DNA of 11,896 nt from JAHJQQ01 sp964458835 (GTDB lineage Bacteria; Pseudomonadota; Gammaproteobacteria; Thiohalobacterales; Thiohalobacteraceae), in contig CAYWKV010000083.1 of assembly GCA_964458835.1 (NCBI GenBank), forward strand, positions 1 through 11,896, given 5' to 3'. The notes under the pieces are model-generated. The model saw only the letters and a program-made list of their open reading frames with translations, did not search any database and was not told the DNA's origin. The position numbers were made by a program, and so were the translations under genes. Of this stretch, positions 1 through 7,138 are shown one piece after another. The first letter of the stretch is position 1. Every line of letters begins with the position of its first letter.

Positions 1-669
1 GATGGCCTTGGCCAGCAGCGTCTTGCCGGTGCCCGGCGGGCCGACCAGCAGCACGCCCTTGGGGATGTGCGCCCCCAGCCGGCCGTAGCGCCCGGGCTCT
101 TTCAGGAACGTGACGACCTCCTGAAGCTCCTCCTTGGCCTCGTCCACCCCGGCGACGTCCTCGAACGTCACGCGCGTGTCCTTCTCGACATAGATCTTGG
201 CCTTGCTCTTGCCGATCTCGAGCATGCCGCCCGCCGCGCCCATGCGTTTCATCAGCAGCATCCAGATGCCGACGAACACCACGGCCGGCAGGATCCACGA
301 CAGCAGTGTGCCGAGCCAGTTGCTCTCGATCACGCCGGCAAAACGCACCTTGGCGGCCTCCAGCTCCTTGATCAGATCCGGATCGTCCACCCGCACGGTG
401 ACGAAGCGGTGCGGCCCGGTGCCGGACTTTTGCAGTTGGTCGAGCTGCGCCTTCGGCAGCAGCTCTTCCAGGCCTTCATTGACCAGCCCGCCGCTCAGGG
501 TCCGCTCGCCGATGGCCACATCGGTGAGCTTGCCCGCTTTGAGCAGCGTCTTGAAACTGTCGTAGGACAGCGTCTCGGTGTGCGGCGCATACAGGTAGTT
601 CTGCACGACAGCGATCAACAGGAAGGCGGCGACAAAATACCAGATCGAAAACTGTTGGCGTTTTTCCAT
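1..669 (-). CDS. ftsH: FtsH, ATP-dependent zinc metalloprotease, N-terminal part (cut by window edge)
   Basis: FtsH is a membrane-anchored AAA+ protease that extracts and degrades misfolded membrane proteins and some short-lived cytosolic ones. The 223 residues visible start MEKRQQFSIWYF and contain a first membrane helix (about 8-24), a periplasmic domain (about 25-118), a second helix (about 119-140), the linker and the start of the AAA domain (VTFEDVAGVDEAKEEL at 168-183), and the Walker A motif GPPGTGKT at 210-217. The rest of the AAA domain and the HExxH protease domain lie beyond position 1. The start ATG lies 14 bases after the stop of the DUF5676-like gene, with only a weak GGGAA ribosome site, so it is probably translated with its upstream neighbours. 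The identification is secure. Whether this is the housekeeping copy or an accessory paralog cannot be decided here, but the accessory neighbourhood suggests the latter. Confidence 0.95.
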   Translation of the reverse strand, partial: MEKRQQFSIWYFVAAFLLIAVVQNYLYAPHTETLSYDSFKTLLKAGKLTDVAIGERTLSGGLVNEGLEELLPKAQLDQLQKSGTGPHRFVTVRVDDPDLIKELEAAKVRFAGVIESNWLGTLLSWILPAVVFVGIWMLLMKRMGAAGGMLEIGKSKAKIYVEKDTRVTFEDVAGVDEAKEELQEVVTFLKEPGRYGRLGAHIPKGVLLVGPPGTGKTLLAKAI

Positions 670-683
670 TGTCGGTTCCCGCG

Positions 684-956
684 TCAGGTCGCCACCCGTC
701 CGGAGCCGAACCGGCGGTTGAGTCCGTTATAGATGGGGCAGAACACCAGCCCGGCGTATGCGCCGTAAAGGAAACTCTCGATCAACCCAAGCAGGAAGCC
801 CCACCAGGTGAGCCACTTGAACGCCGGCAGCACCTGTTCGAGAAAGGTGTGCATGTGCAGGCTTTGGGGCGTCACCAGCCCGTAGATCACGCACACGATG
901 AAGGTGACCGCCGCGAAGAGCCCCAGCGCCCAGGTAACCAGTCTTGTGTTGAGCAT
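684..956 (-). CDS. DUF5676-like two-helix membrane protein (copy 1)
   Basis: This 90-residue protein has two hydrophobic segments (about 8-27 and 49-76) joined by a short loop, and a basic C-terminal tail. The second segment carries the pattern LPxFxWxxWxxFxLGLIESxxYGxYxxLVxxPxYN, which is shared with the 98-residue protein at 6842-7138, so the two are paralogs. The layout resembles the DUF5676 family of small membrane proteins of unknown function; that assignment is from memory of the family and has not been searched. A strong GAGGAGG ribosome site precedes the ATG and overlaps the stop region of the upstream 50-residue peptide. It lies just upstream of ftsH, so a role as a small partner or substrate adaptor of the protease is possible but unproven. 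Confidence 0.8.
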   Translation of the reverse strand: MLNTRLVTWALGLFAAVTFIVCVIYGLVTPQSLHMHTFLEQVLPAFKWLTWWGFLLGLIESFLYGAYAGLVFCPIYNGLNRRFGSGRVAT

Positions 957-968
957 GTTCCGTCCTCC

Positions 969-1121
969 TCAATGCCGATGGCCCGAGGGCTTGTCGATGC
1001 CTGTATCTTTTGTCCCGTGCCCACCGTGCCCACCGCCATGACCACCATGCCCGAACAGGTGCATGCCAACGAACAGGATACCGATCAGCAACCAGAACCA
1101 GTTTTCCGTCAGCCATTCCAT
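969..1121 (-). CDS. 50-residue His/Gly-rich single-helix membrane peptide
   Basis: A short reading frame starts MEWLTENWFWLLIGILFVGMHLFGH, continues with a HGGHGGGHGGHG stretch, and ends in GHRH. It has one hydrophobic helix (about 7-23) followed by a histidine-glycine tail of the kind that binds Ni, Zn or Cu. The ribosome site GAGGAGG sits seven bases before the ATG, and the stop is 12 bases before the next start, so it fits neatly in the operon. At 50 residues it is easily missed by gene callers. The MHLFGHGGHGG part recalls the C-terminal end of DUF2933 proteins, but I would not assign the family firmly. A metal-binding role is inferred from composition only. Confidence 0.75.
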   Translation of the reverse strand: MEWLTENWFWLLIGILFVGMHLFGHGGHGGGHGGHGTKDTGIDKPSGHRH

Positions 1122-1182
1122 AATGCCCTCCTCAGTACAGAGTATCCCTCGTCACCCCGACCCCTAACACGCAATACAGCAT

Positions 1183-1392
1183 TCAGCGGTCTTCACAGCG
1201 CCGCGAGGACAACACCAGACAATCTTCCCGCCACCGGCAACCGGCCTGATCGCAATAGCCGGCATACGCCTTGGCAAAACAATCGAAATTGCCTTCTTCA
1301 CGCTGCAGTGTCCTGATCAGTTCAGCCTTGCCATACCTGCGTGGTGAAATACCCCGTTGTTTTGCAATCTCGCGTAGCATGAGCATGTTCAT
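1183..1392 (-). CDS. Small SAP/Rho-N-like protein with a conserved-looking Cys cluster
   Basis: This is a 69-residue protein. Residues 6-34 (LREIAKQRGISP...KAELIRTLQ) have the helix-extended-helix pattern of SAP or Rho N-terminal-type nucleic-acid-binding domains. They are followed by NFDCF and a cysteine array at C38, C47, C52 and C58, with another at C66. Small bacterial proteins of this SAP-plus-NFDCF-plus-cysteine form are known as uncharacterised accessory genes; this is recalled, not searched. The start is chosen because GGAGGA sits seven bases upstream; ATGs at codons 3 and 5 lack such a site. It lies 78 bases downstream of the phosphoketolase stop. The cysteines could hold a metal or an Fe-S cluster, or be redox active. 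No function is established. Confidence 0.8.
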   Translation of the reverse strand: MNMLMLREIAKQRGISPRRYGKAELIRTLQREEGNFDCFAKAYAGYCDQAGCRWREDCLVLSSRRCEDR

Positions 1393-1470
1393 TTATTGTC
1401 CTCCATTTCGATATCCTCACTGCGTACCGACAGCCTGATCCAAAAGTTACCTTCTCAACCCGTCATTTTT

Positions 1471-4052
1471 TTACCAAACCCATTCGGTGATTTCCGGCAT
1501 ATCCACGCCGTGCTCAGTGATGTATCGCTTGTGTTCGATATGGCGGTTGCGGATCCACTGCTTGAGATACGCCGCCCTGGATCCAAGCCTGGAAACGCGA
1601 TCGATGACGTCCGCCACCAGACGAAAGCGATCCATATCGTTGCGCACCANNNNNNNNNNNNNNNNNNNNNNNNNNNNNNNNNNNNNNNNNNNNNNNNNNN
1701 NNNNNNNNNNNNNNNNNNNNNNNNNNNNNNNNNNNNNNNNNNNNNNNNNACGCGATCGATGACGTCCGCCACCAGACGAAAGCGATCCATATCGTTGCGC
1801 ACCACCATGTCGAACGGTGTGGTGGTGGTTCCCTCTTCCTTGTAGCCGCGTACGTGCAGGTTCTTGTGATTGGTGCGCCGGTAAGTCAGGCGATGGATCA
1901 GCCAGGGATATCCGTGATAGGCGAAGATGATCGGCTTGTCGGTAGTGAACAAGGTATCGAAGTCCTTGTGCGAAAGCCCATGGGGATGCTCTTCCTTATC
2001 CTGCAGGGTCAGGAGATCCACCACGTTGATCATCCGCACCTTGAGATCGGGCAGGTGGCGGCGCAGGATATCCACGGCTGCCAGAACCTCCAGGGTAGGC
2101 ACATCGCCTGCAGCCGCCATCACCACATCGGGGTCAGTGCCCTGGTCGTTGCTGGCCCAGTCCCAGATGCCGATACCGGCGGTGCAATGCTTGATGGCCG
2201 CGTCCATGTCGAGCCACTGCGGTTGGCGCTGCTTGCCGGCCACGATCACGTTGACGAAGTTACGCGAACGCAGGCAACGGTCGGTCACACACAGCAGGGT
2301 ATTGGCGTCGGGCGGCAGATAGACGCGGATCACGTCGGCCTTCTTGTTCACCACGTGATCGATGAAACCGGGATCCTGGTGCGAGAAACCGTTGTGGTCC
2401 TGACGCCAGACGTGCGAGGTCAGCAAGTAGTTCAACGAGGCGATGGGGCGGCGCCAGGGGATCTCCTTGCTGGTCACCTTGAGCCACTTGGCGTGCTGGT
2501 TGAACATGGAATCGATGATGTGGATGAAGGCCTCGTAGCAGGAGAACAGGCCATGGCGTCCGGTCAGCAGATAGCCCTCCAGCCATCCCTGGCAGGTATG
2601 TTCGGAGAGTATCTCCATCACCCGTCCGTCGGGCGCGAGGTGGTCGTCCTCCGGCAGCATCTCGGCCATCCAGGCGCGGTCGGTCACCTCGAACAGCGCG
2701 CCGAGGCGGTTGGAGTTGGTTTCGTCCGGGCCCATCACGCGGAAGTTTCGTGTCTGCATGTTCAACTTCATTATGTCGCGCAGGTAACCGCCCATGACCC
2801 GGGTTGCCTCCGCCTGTTCCGCGCCTGGGCTGCCTACCGTGACGGCATAGTCGCGGAAGTCCGGCAGCCGCAGATCCTTGAGCAACAGCCCGCCGTTGGC
2901 ATGCGGATTGGCGCCCATGCGCCATTCGCCTTGCGGCGCCAGTGCCGCCAGTTCCGGCAGCAGGCAACCGTTGCCGTCGAACAATTCCTCGGGACGGTAG
3001 CCCCGCATCCACTCCTCGAGTAACCGGAGGTGATCCGAGTTGTCGGCCAGTTCTGCGAATGGCACTTGGTGCGAGCGCCAGTAACCTTCGGTCTTCTTGC
3101 CATCGACCTCCTTGGGGCCGGTCCAGCCTTTGGGGGTACGCAAAACGATCATCGGCCAGCGCGGGCGTTGGCCGGCGCCTTTGCAGCGCGCGGCCTGCTG
3201 AATCGCGTGGATCTCGGCGATCACCGCATCCAGAGCAGCCGCCATGAGCTGATGCATCCGCCTGGGCTCGGATCCCTCGACGAAATAGGGCCGGTAGCCA
3301 TAGCCGACGAACAGGCTCTCCAGCTCCTCCCGCGGGATGCGCGCCAGCACGGCGGGATTGGCGATCTTGTAGCCGTTCAGATGCAGGATTGGCAGCACGG
3401 CACCGTCGCGCACGGGGTTGAGAAATTTGTTGGAATGCCAAGCGGTGGCGAGTGGCCCGGTCTCGGCCTCGCCGTCGCCGACCACGCAGGCGGCGATGAG
3501 ATCCGGGTTATCGAACACCGCGCCAAACGCATGCGACAGCGCGTAGCCCAGTTCACCGCCTTCGTGAATCGAGCCCGGCGTCTCCGGCGCAACATGGCTC
3601 GGTATGCCGCCCGGGAAAGAGAACTGCCTGAACAGCTTTTTCATGCCTTCCGCGTTCTGGGGAACATTCGGATAGACCTCGCTGTAACTGCCCTCCAGCC
3701 AGGTGTTCGCGACCAGCCCCGGACCGCCGTGTCCCGGGCCTGTGATGTAAATGATGTTCAGATCATGCGCCTTGATCACCCGGTTCAGGTGTGCATAAAC
3801 GAAATTCAACCCCGGGGTGGTCCCCCAATGTCCGAGCAGCCGCGCCTTGACGTGCGCCAGGGTCAGTGGCGTGGTGAGCAGGGGATTGTCCCGCAGATAG
3901 ATCTGCCCCACCGACAGGTAGTTGGCCGCCCGCCAGTAGGCATCCATCCTGTGCAGTTCATCTGCCGAAAGTGGGGCCAGCTCGATTCCGGTTTTTGGGT
4001 GCTCCATTTGCAGCTTTTTTTTGTGGCGCTCGGTTTGCGGCTTTTGTTTCAT
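1471..4052 (-). CDS. xfp: Phosphoketolase (xylulose-5-P / fructose-6-P), interrupted by a spurious 100-N gap
   Basis: Phosphoketolase is a thiamine-diphosphate enzyme that splits xylulose-5-phosphate or fructose-6-phosphate with phosphate to give acetyl-phosphate and glyceraldehyde-3-phosphate or erythrose-4-phosphate. Visible motifs are HWGTTPGLNFVYAHLN (75-90), GPGHGGPG (105-112), GDGEAETGPLATAWHSNKF (192-210), then LNGYKI. All are typical of the family. A good AGAGGAG site precedes the ATG. The 100-N run at 1650-1749 shifts the frame, giving a false C-terminus, but the bases on both sides are an identical 55-mer. Removing the Ns and one copy gives 2427 bases, exactly 809 codons (808 residues), ending HGVDMPEITEWVW then TAA at 1473-1471. 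That ending and length fit the family, so the gene is intact in reality. It starts 11 bases after the acetate kinase remnant and follows glgP in one transcription unit. Confidence 0.96.
1595..1804. repeat. Exact 55-bp direct duplication flanking gap 1 (assembly overlap)
   Basis: Bases 1595-1649 and 1750-1804 are identical over 55 positions, one on each side of the 100-N run and each running right up to it. This is what two contigs that overlap by one assembly k-mer look like when a scaffolder joins them with a standard spacer. It is not a biological repeat: keeping both copies breaks the phosphoketolase frame, and keeping one restores it. Confidence 0.95.
1650..1749. other. Scaffold gap 1 (100 N), spurious
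   Basis: Exactly 100 N lie within the phosphoketolase gene. The flanking 55-bp identity and the restored frame indicate that no sequence is missing here and that the true distance between the contigs is minus 55. Confidence 0.95.
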
Positions 4053-4063
4053 GATCGTCTCCT

Positions 4064-4216
4064 CTATCCGAGGCGGAAAAGTGAATGTCTACGGTGTGCC
4101 AGGCCATCGAGGTCACGCACTGCGCCGCGGAGGAGGCTCACCGACATGTCCGCGTCTCCCTCGGACACCTGGAACTTGAGGGAGGAACTGCTGCTGTTGA
4201 AACGCAGGATGCGCAT
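4064..4216 (-). pseudogene. ackA: Truncated acetate kinase, N-terminal remnant of 50 codons
   Basis: The frame reads MRILRFNSSSSSLKFQVSE and then an LLRGAVRDLDG segment before a TAG stop, 50 residues in all. Acetate kinase starts with MxILVLNSGSSSLKFxxF, the phosphate-binding N-terminal strand and loop, and has a G-x-V-x-x-[IL]-G segment soon after. The match over the first 40 residues is clear apart from serine in place of the usual glycine in NSG. Acetate kinases are about 400 residues, so about 350, including the catalytic Arg and the ATP site, are absent with no N gap to explain it. It starts 8 bases after the glgP stop and ends 11 bases before the phosphoketolase start, the place where a functional acetate kinase would convert acetyl-phosphate to acetate and ATP. 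I read it as a deletion remnant; a retained short peptide is less likely. It is below usual gene-caller length limits. Confidence 0.72.
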
Positions 4217-4224
4217 GATCGGCT

Positions 4225-5552
4225 CTAGCGCATGTAGGCGTCGCTGGTATAGCGACGCATCATGCGGTGGCTGTTGAAGAACGATGCATTCTTGGCGATG
4301 GCGCCCTTCATGACCGCGATCCAGCCGGGACGGTTCTCGTAGTACAAGGGCAGCACCACCCGCTCAAGCTTGTCGTAAAGCGAGCCCGCGTCGTCCGCAC
4401 CCGGTCCGCCATCGCCGATGCCCCATCCGGTGATCCCTTCGATCCGGCCCTCGGACCACCAGCCATCCGGCACACTGAGGTTGGGGATACCGTTGAAGGT
4501 GGCCTTCATGCCGCTGGTGCCAGAGGCCTCCCAGGGCGGGAGCGGCGTGTTGAGCCACACATCGACGCCGGACACCATGGCGGCGGCGAGCGCCATGTCG
4601 TAATCGGGAAGGAACACCACCGGCACGGCACCGGCCAGATCACGGATGTGCGCGTGCAGCGCCTCGATGGCATGCTTGCCGTCCTGATCGCGCGGATGCG
4701 CCTTGCCCGCCAGCACGACCTGGAACGGCCGCCGCCCGGCAATCGCCCGGAGGCGGGCGATGTCGGTGAACAGCAGTTCCGGGCGCTTGTAGGCAGTCAT
4801 GCGCCGTGCGAATCCTAAAGTGCACAGCCCGGGATCGAGGCGCGTCCCGGTCAACGTGCGCACCTGCTCGACCAGCGCCTGCTTGGCCTCCAGGTGCGCA
4901 TCCCAGATGGCCTCGTCGGCGATGCAGCAGTCGGCCCGCACCAACAGCTCCGGCTCGTGGCACCAGCCCGGCAGATGCGCGTCGTAAAGCCGGGCGAACG
5001 CCGGATGTGTCCAGGTGAAGGGATGCACACCGTTGGTGACGGACCGCACCTTGTAGCCCGGGAACAGCTGCCNNNNNNNNNNNNNNNNNNNNNNNNNNNN
5101 NNNNNNNNNNNNNNNNNNNNNNNNNNNNNNNNNNNNNNNNNNNNNNNNNNNNNNNNNNNNNNNNNNNNNNNNGCCAGATCGGTGTCGAGCAGGATCACCG
5201 GCTGGCGGCCACCCATGTGGCTTTCCAGGACGTAGAGCCAGCCGCCCACCCACACATCCCGTCCTTCGATGGGGACCGCGACCCGCGCCTGCAGCGGCTG
5301 CGCCGCGGCGGCCGGGTCCCAGGAGTGGGGCGCCTCGTGCTGACGACCGGCTGTATCGATACGCTGCCGGAAGTAGCCCGCCCGGCTGGCGAGACTCACC
5401 GTGACTAGCGGCAGCTCCAGATCGGCGGCCGAGCGCACGGTGTCACCGGCGAGCACACCCAGACCCCCGCTATAGGTGGGGATGTCCGAGCGCAGCGCGA
5501 TCTCCATGGTGAAGTAGGCGACGCGCTCCGAGTGGATGAATTCGCGGCTCAT
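4225..5552 (-). CDS. glgP: Alpha-glucan (glycogen) phosphorylase, short form, interrupted by gap 2
   Basis: This enzyme uses phosphate to remove glucose-1-phosphate from glycogen or other alpha-1,4-glucans, with pyridoxal phosphate as cofactor. The 126 N-terminal residues visible include VAYFTMEIALRSDIPTYSGG followed by LGVLAGD and RAGYFRQ. After gap 2 come VTNGVHPFTW, RMTAYKRPELL and the PLP-lysine motif EASGTSGMKATFNG, with the lysine codon at 4506-4504. The gene ends normally at TAG. The ATG at 5552 is preferred because AAGGAGG lies five bases upstream; an in-frame ATG at 5591 would add 13 unlikely residues. About 407 residues are present. Homologs of this short family are around 550, so some 140 residues, including the central catalytic region, are probably lost in the gap. 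The two sides are out of frame over 100 N, as expected if 100 is only a placeholder. It heads the carbon module glgP, ackA remnant, xfp. Confidence 0.92.
5073..5172. other. Scaffold gap 2 (100 N), true missing sequence inside glgP
   Basis: Exactly 100 N. Unlike gap 1, the flanks share no overlap longer than three bases. The protein jumps from LLDTDL (residue about 126) to QLFPGY, which in this family are separated by well over 100 residues. For the frame to be open the real gap must be a length of 3n+2 bases. I estimate roughly 400-490 bases from memory of homolog length. Confidence 0.8.
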
Positions 5553-5698
5553 AGTGCCCTCCTTGCCCGTGTCTTGCGGGCCTGTGCTCATCGGTCGGCA
5601 ATCTCATGCAGCACTTCTCTGCGTCAGAACGTCGCGGCGATATGCCGCCGCCGACACCGTGTCACCGACGAACCACCAAGCATTCTCTCTCCTGCGGC

Positions 5699-5713
5699 CG
5701 GGCCTCCGGCCCG
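5699..5713. repeat. GC-rich 6-bp inverted repeat just after the FAD oxidoreductase stop
   Basis: CGGGCC-TCC-GGCCCG lies one base beyond the TAG stop of the FAD oxidoreductase. It could fold in the transcript between that gene and glgP. On the transcribed strand it is not followed by a T run, so it does not qualify as an intrinsic terminator. The remaining 5553-5698 spacer holds no gene I would support. Confidence 0.35.
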
Positions 5714-5714
5714 C

Positions 5715-6845
5715 CTATGCATGCAGCTCCCGACCATGCCGGCACCAGACGCAGCTGCAATCGACATGATTGCAACTTTCGTCCCTGCGCTGGCTTCGGA
5801 AAAGCTGACGCGCCAGCGGCGCCAACAGCCGTTTTACGCGTGAGGGAGAGTAGTACCTATGCAACAGTTCGCGCGCATCCGAGCGGTTTTCCTGGTGGTT
5901 CAGCAGCCAGCGATAACCGCGGTTGCCCAGCAGGCTGTAGAGGGCGCGGTTCACCACCGCTGTGGTCATCAGCGCTCCGAGTTCCCGCTGCCAAAGCCGA
6001 TCGTAGTCGCTGCCTTCCAGCAGACTGCGCGCAGCGAGCACTCCGGAGGTGATGGCGGCCCGCATTCCGAACCCCCACAAGGTGTCCTGAAAACCGGCCT
6101 GTTCCCCCACCACTGCATGCACCCCGGAGTGCGCCATACCTGGGATACGGAAATTCCCCACACCGCCGTGCGGCCGAGGATCGATCATCTCCAGTCCGAC
6201 CAGCCGCTCGAATGCCTGGATGGTGTGCCGCACATAGTGCGCCTCCTGTTTGAAGCCGGTGAACATGCAGCTCTTCACCGTTCCCTTTCCGCCCATGACC
6301 AGCAGATAGCCATACCCTTTAGGGGCGAGACCGTCATCGCAGATCGCCCAGAAACCGTCTGCCATACGGGTGTCGAAGTGGTAACCGACGGCGATCGCAT
6401 CGGCCGCTTTCGGGCCGGTGGCGAAGATGGCTGGGCCGTGCGCGTGTCGCAGCCTGCTGTTGAAGTGTACCTCCACCCCCAGTCCCGCGGCCTGGCGCAA
6501 CAACGCCGTATCCAGCGTATCCGGGCCGGGCCCTCGTTCTACCATGTAGAACAGCGGCTCACGGCTGCGGATGGGATACGCCTGATCCCAGGCATCGAAG
6601 ACTGTGCCTTGGCGACAGGGGAGCCACTGGAAGTCAGTGGTGATTCCGAGGTCCTGCAATACGGCCAAGGTATCCTGCCGGGTGGTCCAGTTCTCCAGCC
6701 CCTGGAGGTCGCGCTTGAAGCGGTGGCCCACCTCATCCTGTGCCTCGTGCACGACGACCGTCCGTCCCGCGCGCGCCAGGGTGATCGCGGCCGCCAGCCC
6801 GGCCGGCCCGGCACCGGCGATTTCGATTGGGACATTTTCCGTCAT
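5715..6845 (-). CDS. Geranylgeranyl-reductase-like FAD-dependent oxidoreductase with Cys/His-rich tail
   Basis: This 376-residue flavoprotein starts MTENVPIEIAGAGPAGLAAA. The dinucleotide-binding GAGPAG is at 11-16, with the ribose-binding acidic residue E34 at the end of the second strand. VGEQAGFQDTLWGFGMR at 246-262 corresponds to the second FAD contact (usually VGDAAG...G.G) of geranylgeranyl-reductase and related monooxygenase-fold enzymes, followed by a helical C-terminus. The tail SCNHVDCSCVWCRHG (357-371) places four cysteines and two histidines in 13 residues, a likely metal or redox site outside the family core. The substrate is unknown. The start is fixed by ATGA overlap with the upstream DUF5676-like gene; a longer frame reaching 7157 is only read-through into that neighbour. 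With the Rieske, thioredoxin and YHS proteins upstream it probably belongs to a redox cassette. Confidence 0.85.
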   Translation of the reverse strand: MTENVPIEIAGAGPAGLAAAITLARAGRTVVVHEAQDEVGHRFKRDLQGLENWTTRQDTLAVLQDLGITTDFQWLPCRQGTVFDAWDQAYPIRSREPLFYMVERGPGPDTLDTALLRQAAGLGVEVHFNSRLRHAHGPAIFATGPKAADAIAVGYHFDTRMADGFWAICDDGLAPKGYGYLLVMGGKGTVKSCMFTGFKQEAHYVRHTIQAFERLVGLEMIDPRPHGGVGNFRIPGMAHSGVHAVVGEQAGFQDTLWGFGMRAAITSGVLAARSLLEGSDYDRLWQRELGALMTTAVVNRALYSLLGNRGYRWLLNHQENRSDARELLHRYYSPSRVKRLLAPLARQLFRSQRRDESCNHVDCSCVWCRHGRELHA

Positions 6846-7138
6846 GGCCGCCCCCTTTTCTGATGCCGGTGCCTGCCGGCGGCGCCGCGCGCGACGAACA
6901 CGTTGTAAACGGGCACCCAGACCAGCGCGAAATACCAGCCGTAGCCGTAGCTCTCGATCAGTCCCAGGAAAAAGCTCCGCCAGCTGATCCACTCGAAACC
7001 CGGCAGCAGCGCCCGCCAGGTCTGGTACATGGCGTGCGCGGGAAACAGCAGATCGAAGGCCACGCACAGGGCAAACGTGATGGTCAGAAACACGCTGGAA
7101 GCGTGGCCGACCGCGATGACAGAGATGCCCGGTTTCAT
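6842..7138 (-). CDS. DUF5676-like two-helix membrane protein (copy 2)
   Basis: This 98-residue protein has hydrophobic segments at about 13-32 and 56-82 and a strongly basic tail (RHRHQKRGRP). It shares LPGFEWISWRSFFLGLIES and YGxYxALVxxPVYN with the 90-residue copy upstream of ftsH. The ribosome site GGGAGG lies inside the end of the YHS gene. It overlaps the YHS gene upstream and the FAD oxidoreductase downstream by ATGA at both ends, so the three are almost certainly translationally coupled. Function is unknown. The proximity suggests a membrane partner for the flavoprotein, which has no membrane helix of its own; that is inference. Confidence 0.82.
   Translation of the reverse strand: MKPGISVIAVGHASSVFLTITFALCVAFDLLFPAHAMYQTWRALLPGFEWISWRSFFLGLIESYGYGWYFALVWVPVYNVFVARGAAGRHRHQKRGRP

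Noticed and set aside
1595..1804. The 55-bp duplication as a biological direct repeat or insertion-site duplication
   Set aside because: Both copies abut the N run, and only the single-copy version keeps the phosphoketolase frame, so it is an assembly overlap.
1854..4277. Long plus-strand open frames opposite the phosphoketolase (389 and 415 codons)
   Set aside because: They mirror a well-conserved minus-strand gene in a GC-rich region, have no family motifs and lack ribosome sites. They are antisense shadows.
5553..5591. Upstream glgP start adding MSTGPQDTGKEGT
   Set aside because: The ATG at 5552 has AAGGAGG at ideal spacing and that site would lie inside the longer version; homologs begin close to the AYFTMEIAL motif.
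5622..5681. 19-codon minus-strand frame with an AGGAG site, as a leader peptide for glgP
   Set aside because: No attenuator-like structure or codon bias follows; the short frame is probably by chance.
5699..5713. Intrinsic terminator between the FAD oxidoreductase and glgP
   Set aside because: The hairpin is short and lacks a downstream T run on the transcribed strand, so only an inverted repeat was recorded.
5859..6863. Plus-strand 334-codon frame opposite the FAD oxidoreductase
   Set aside because: Composition is rich in Arg, His and Gln with no motif, and it lies wholly over a gene with clear FAD motifs.
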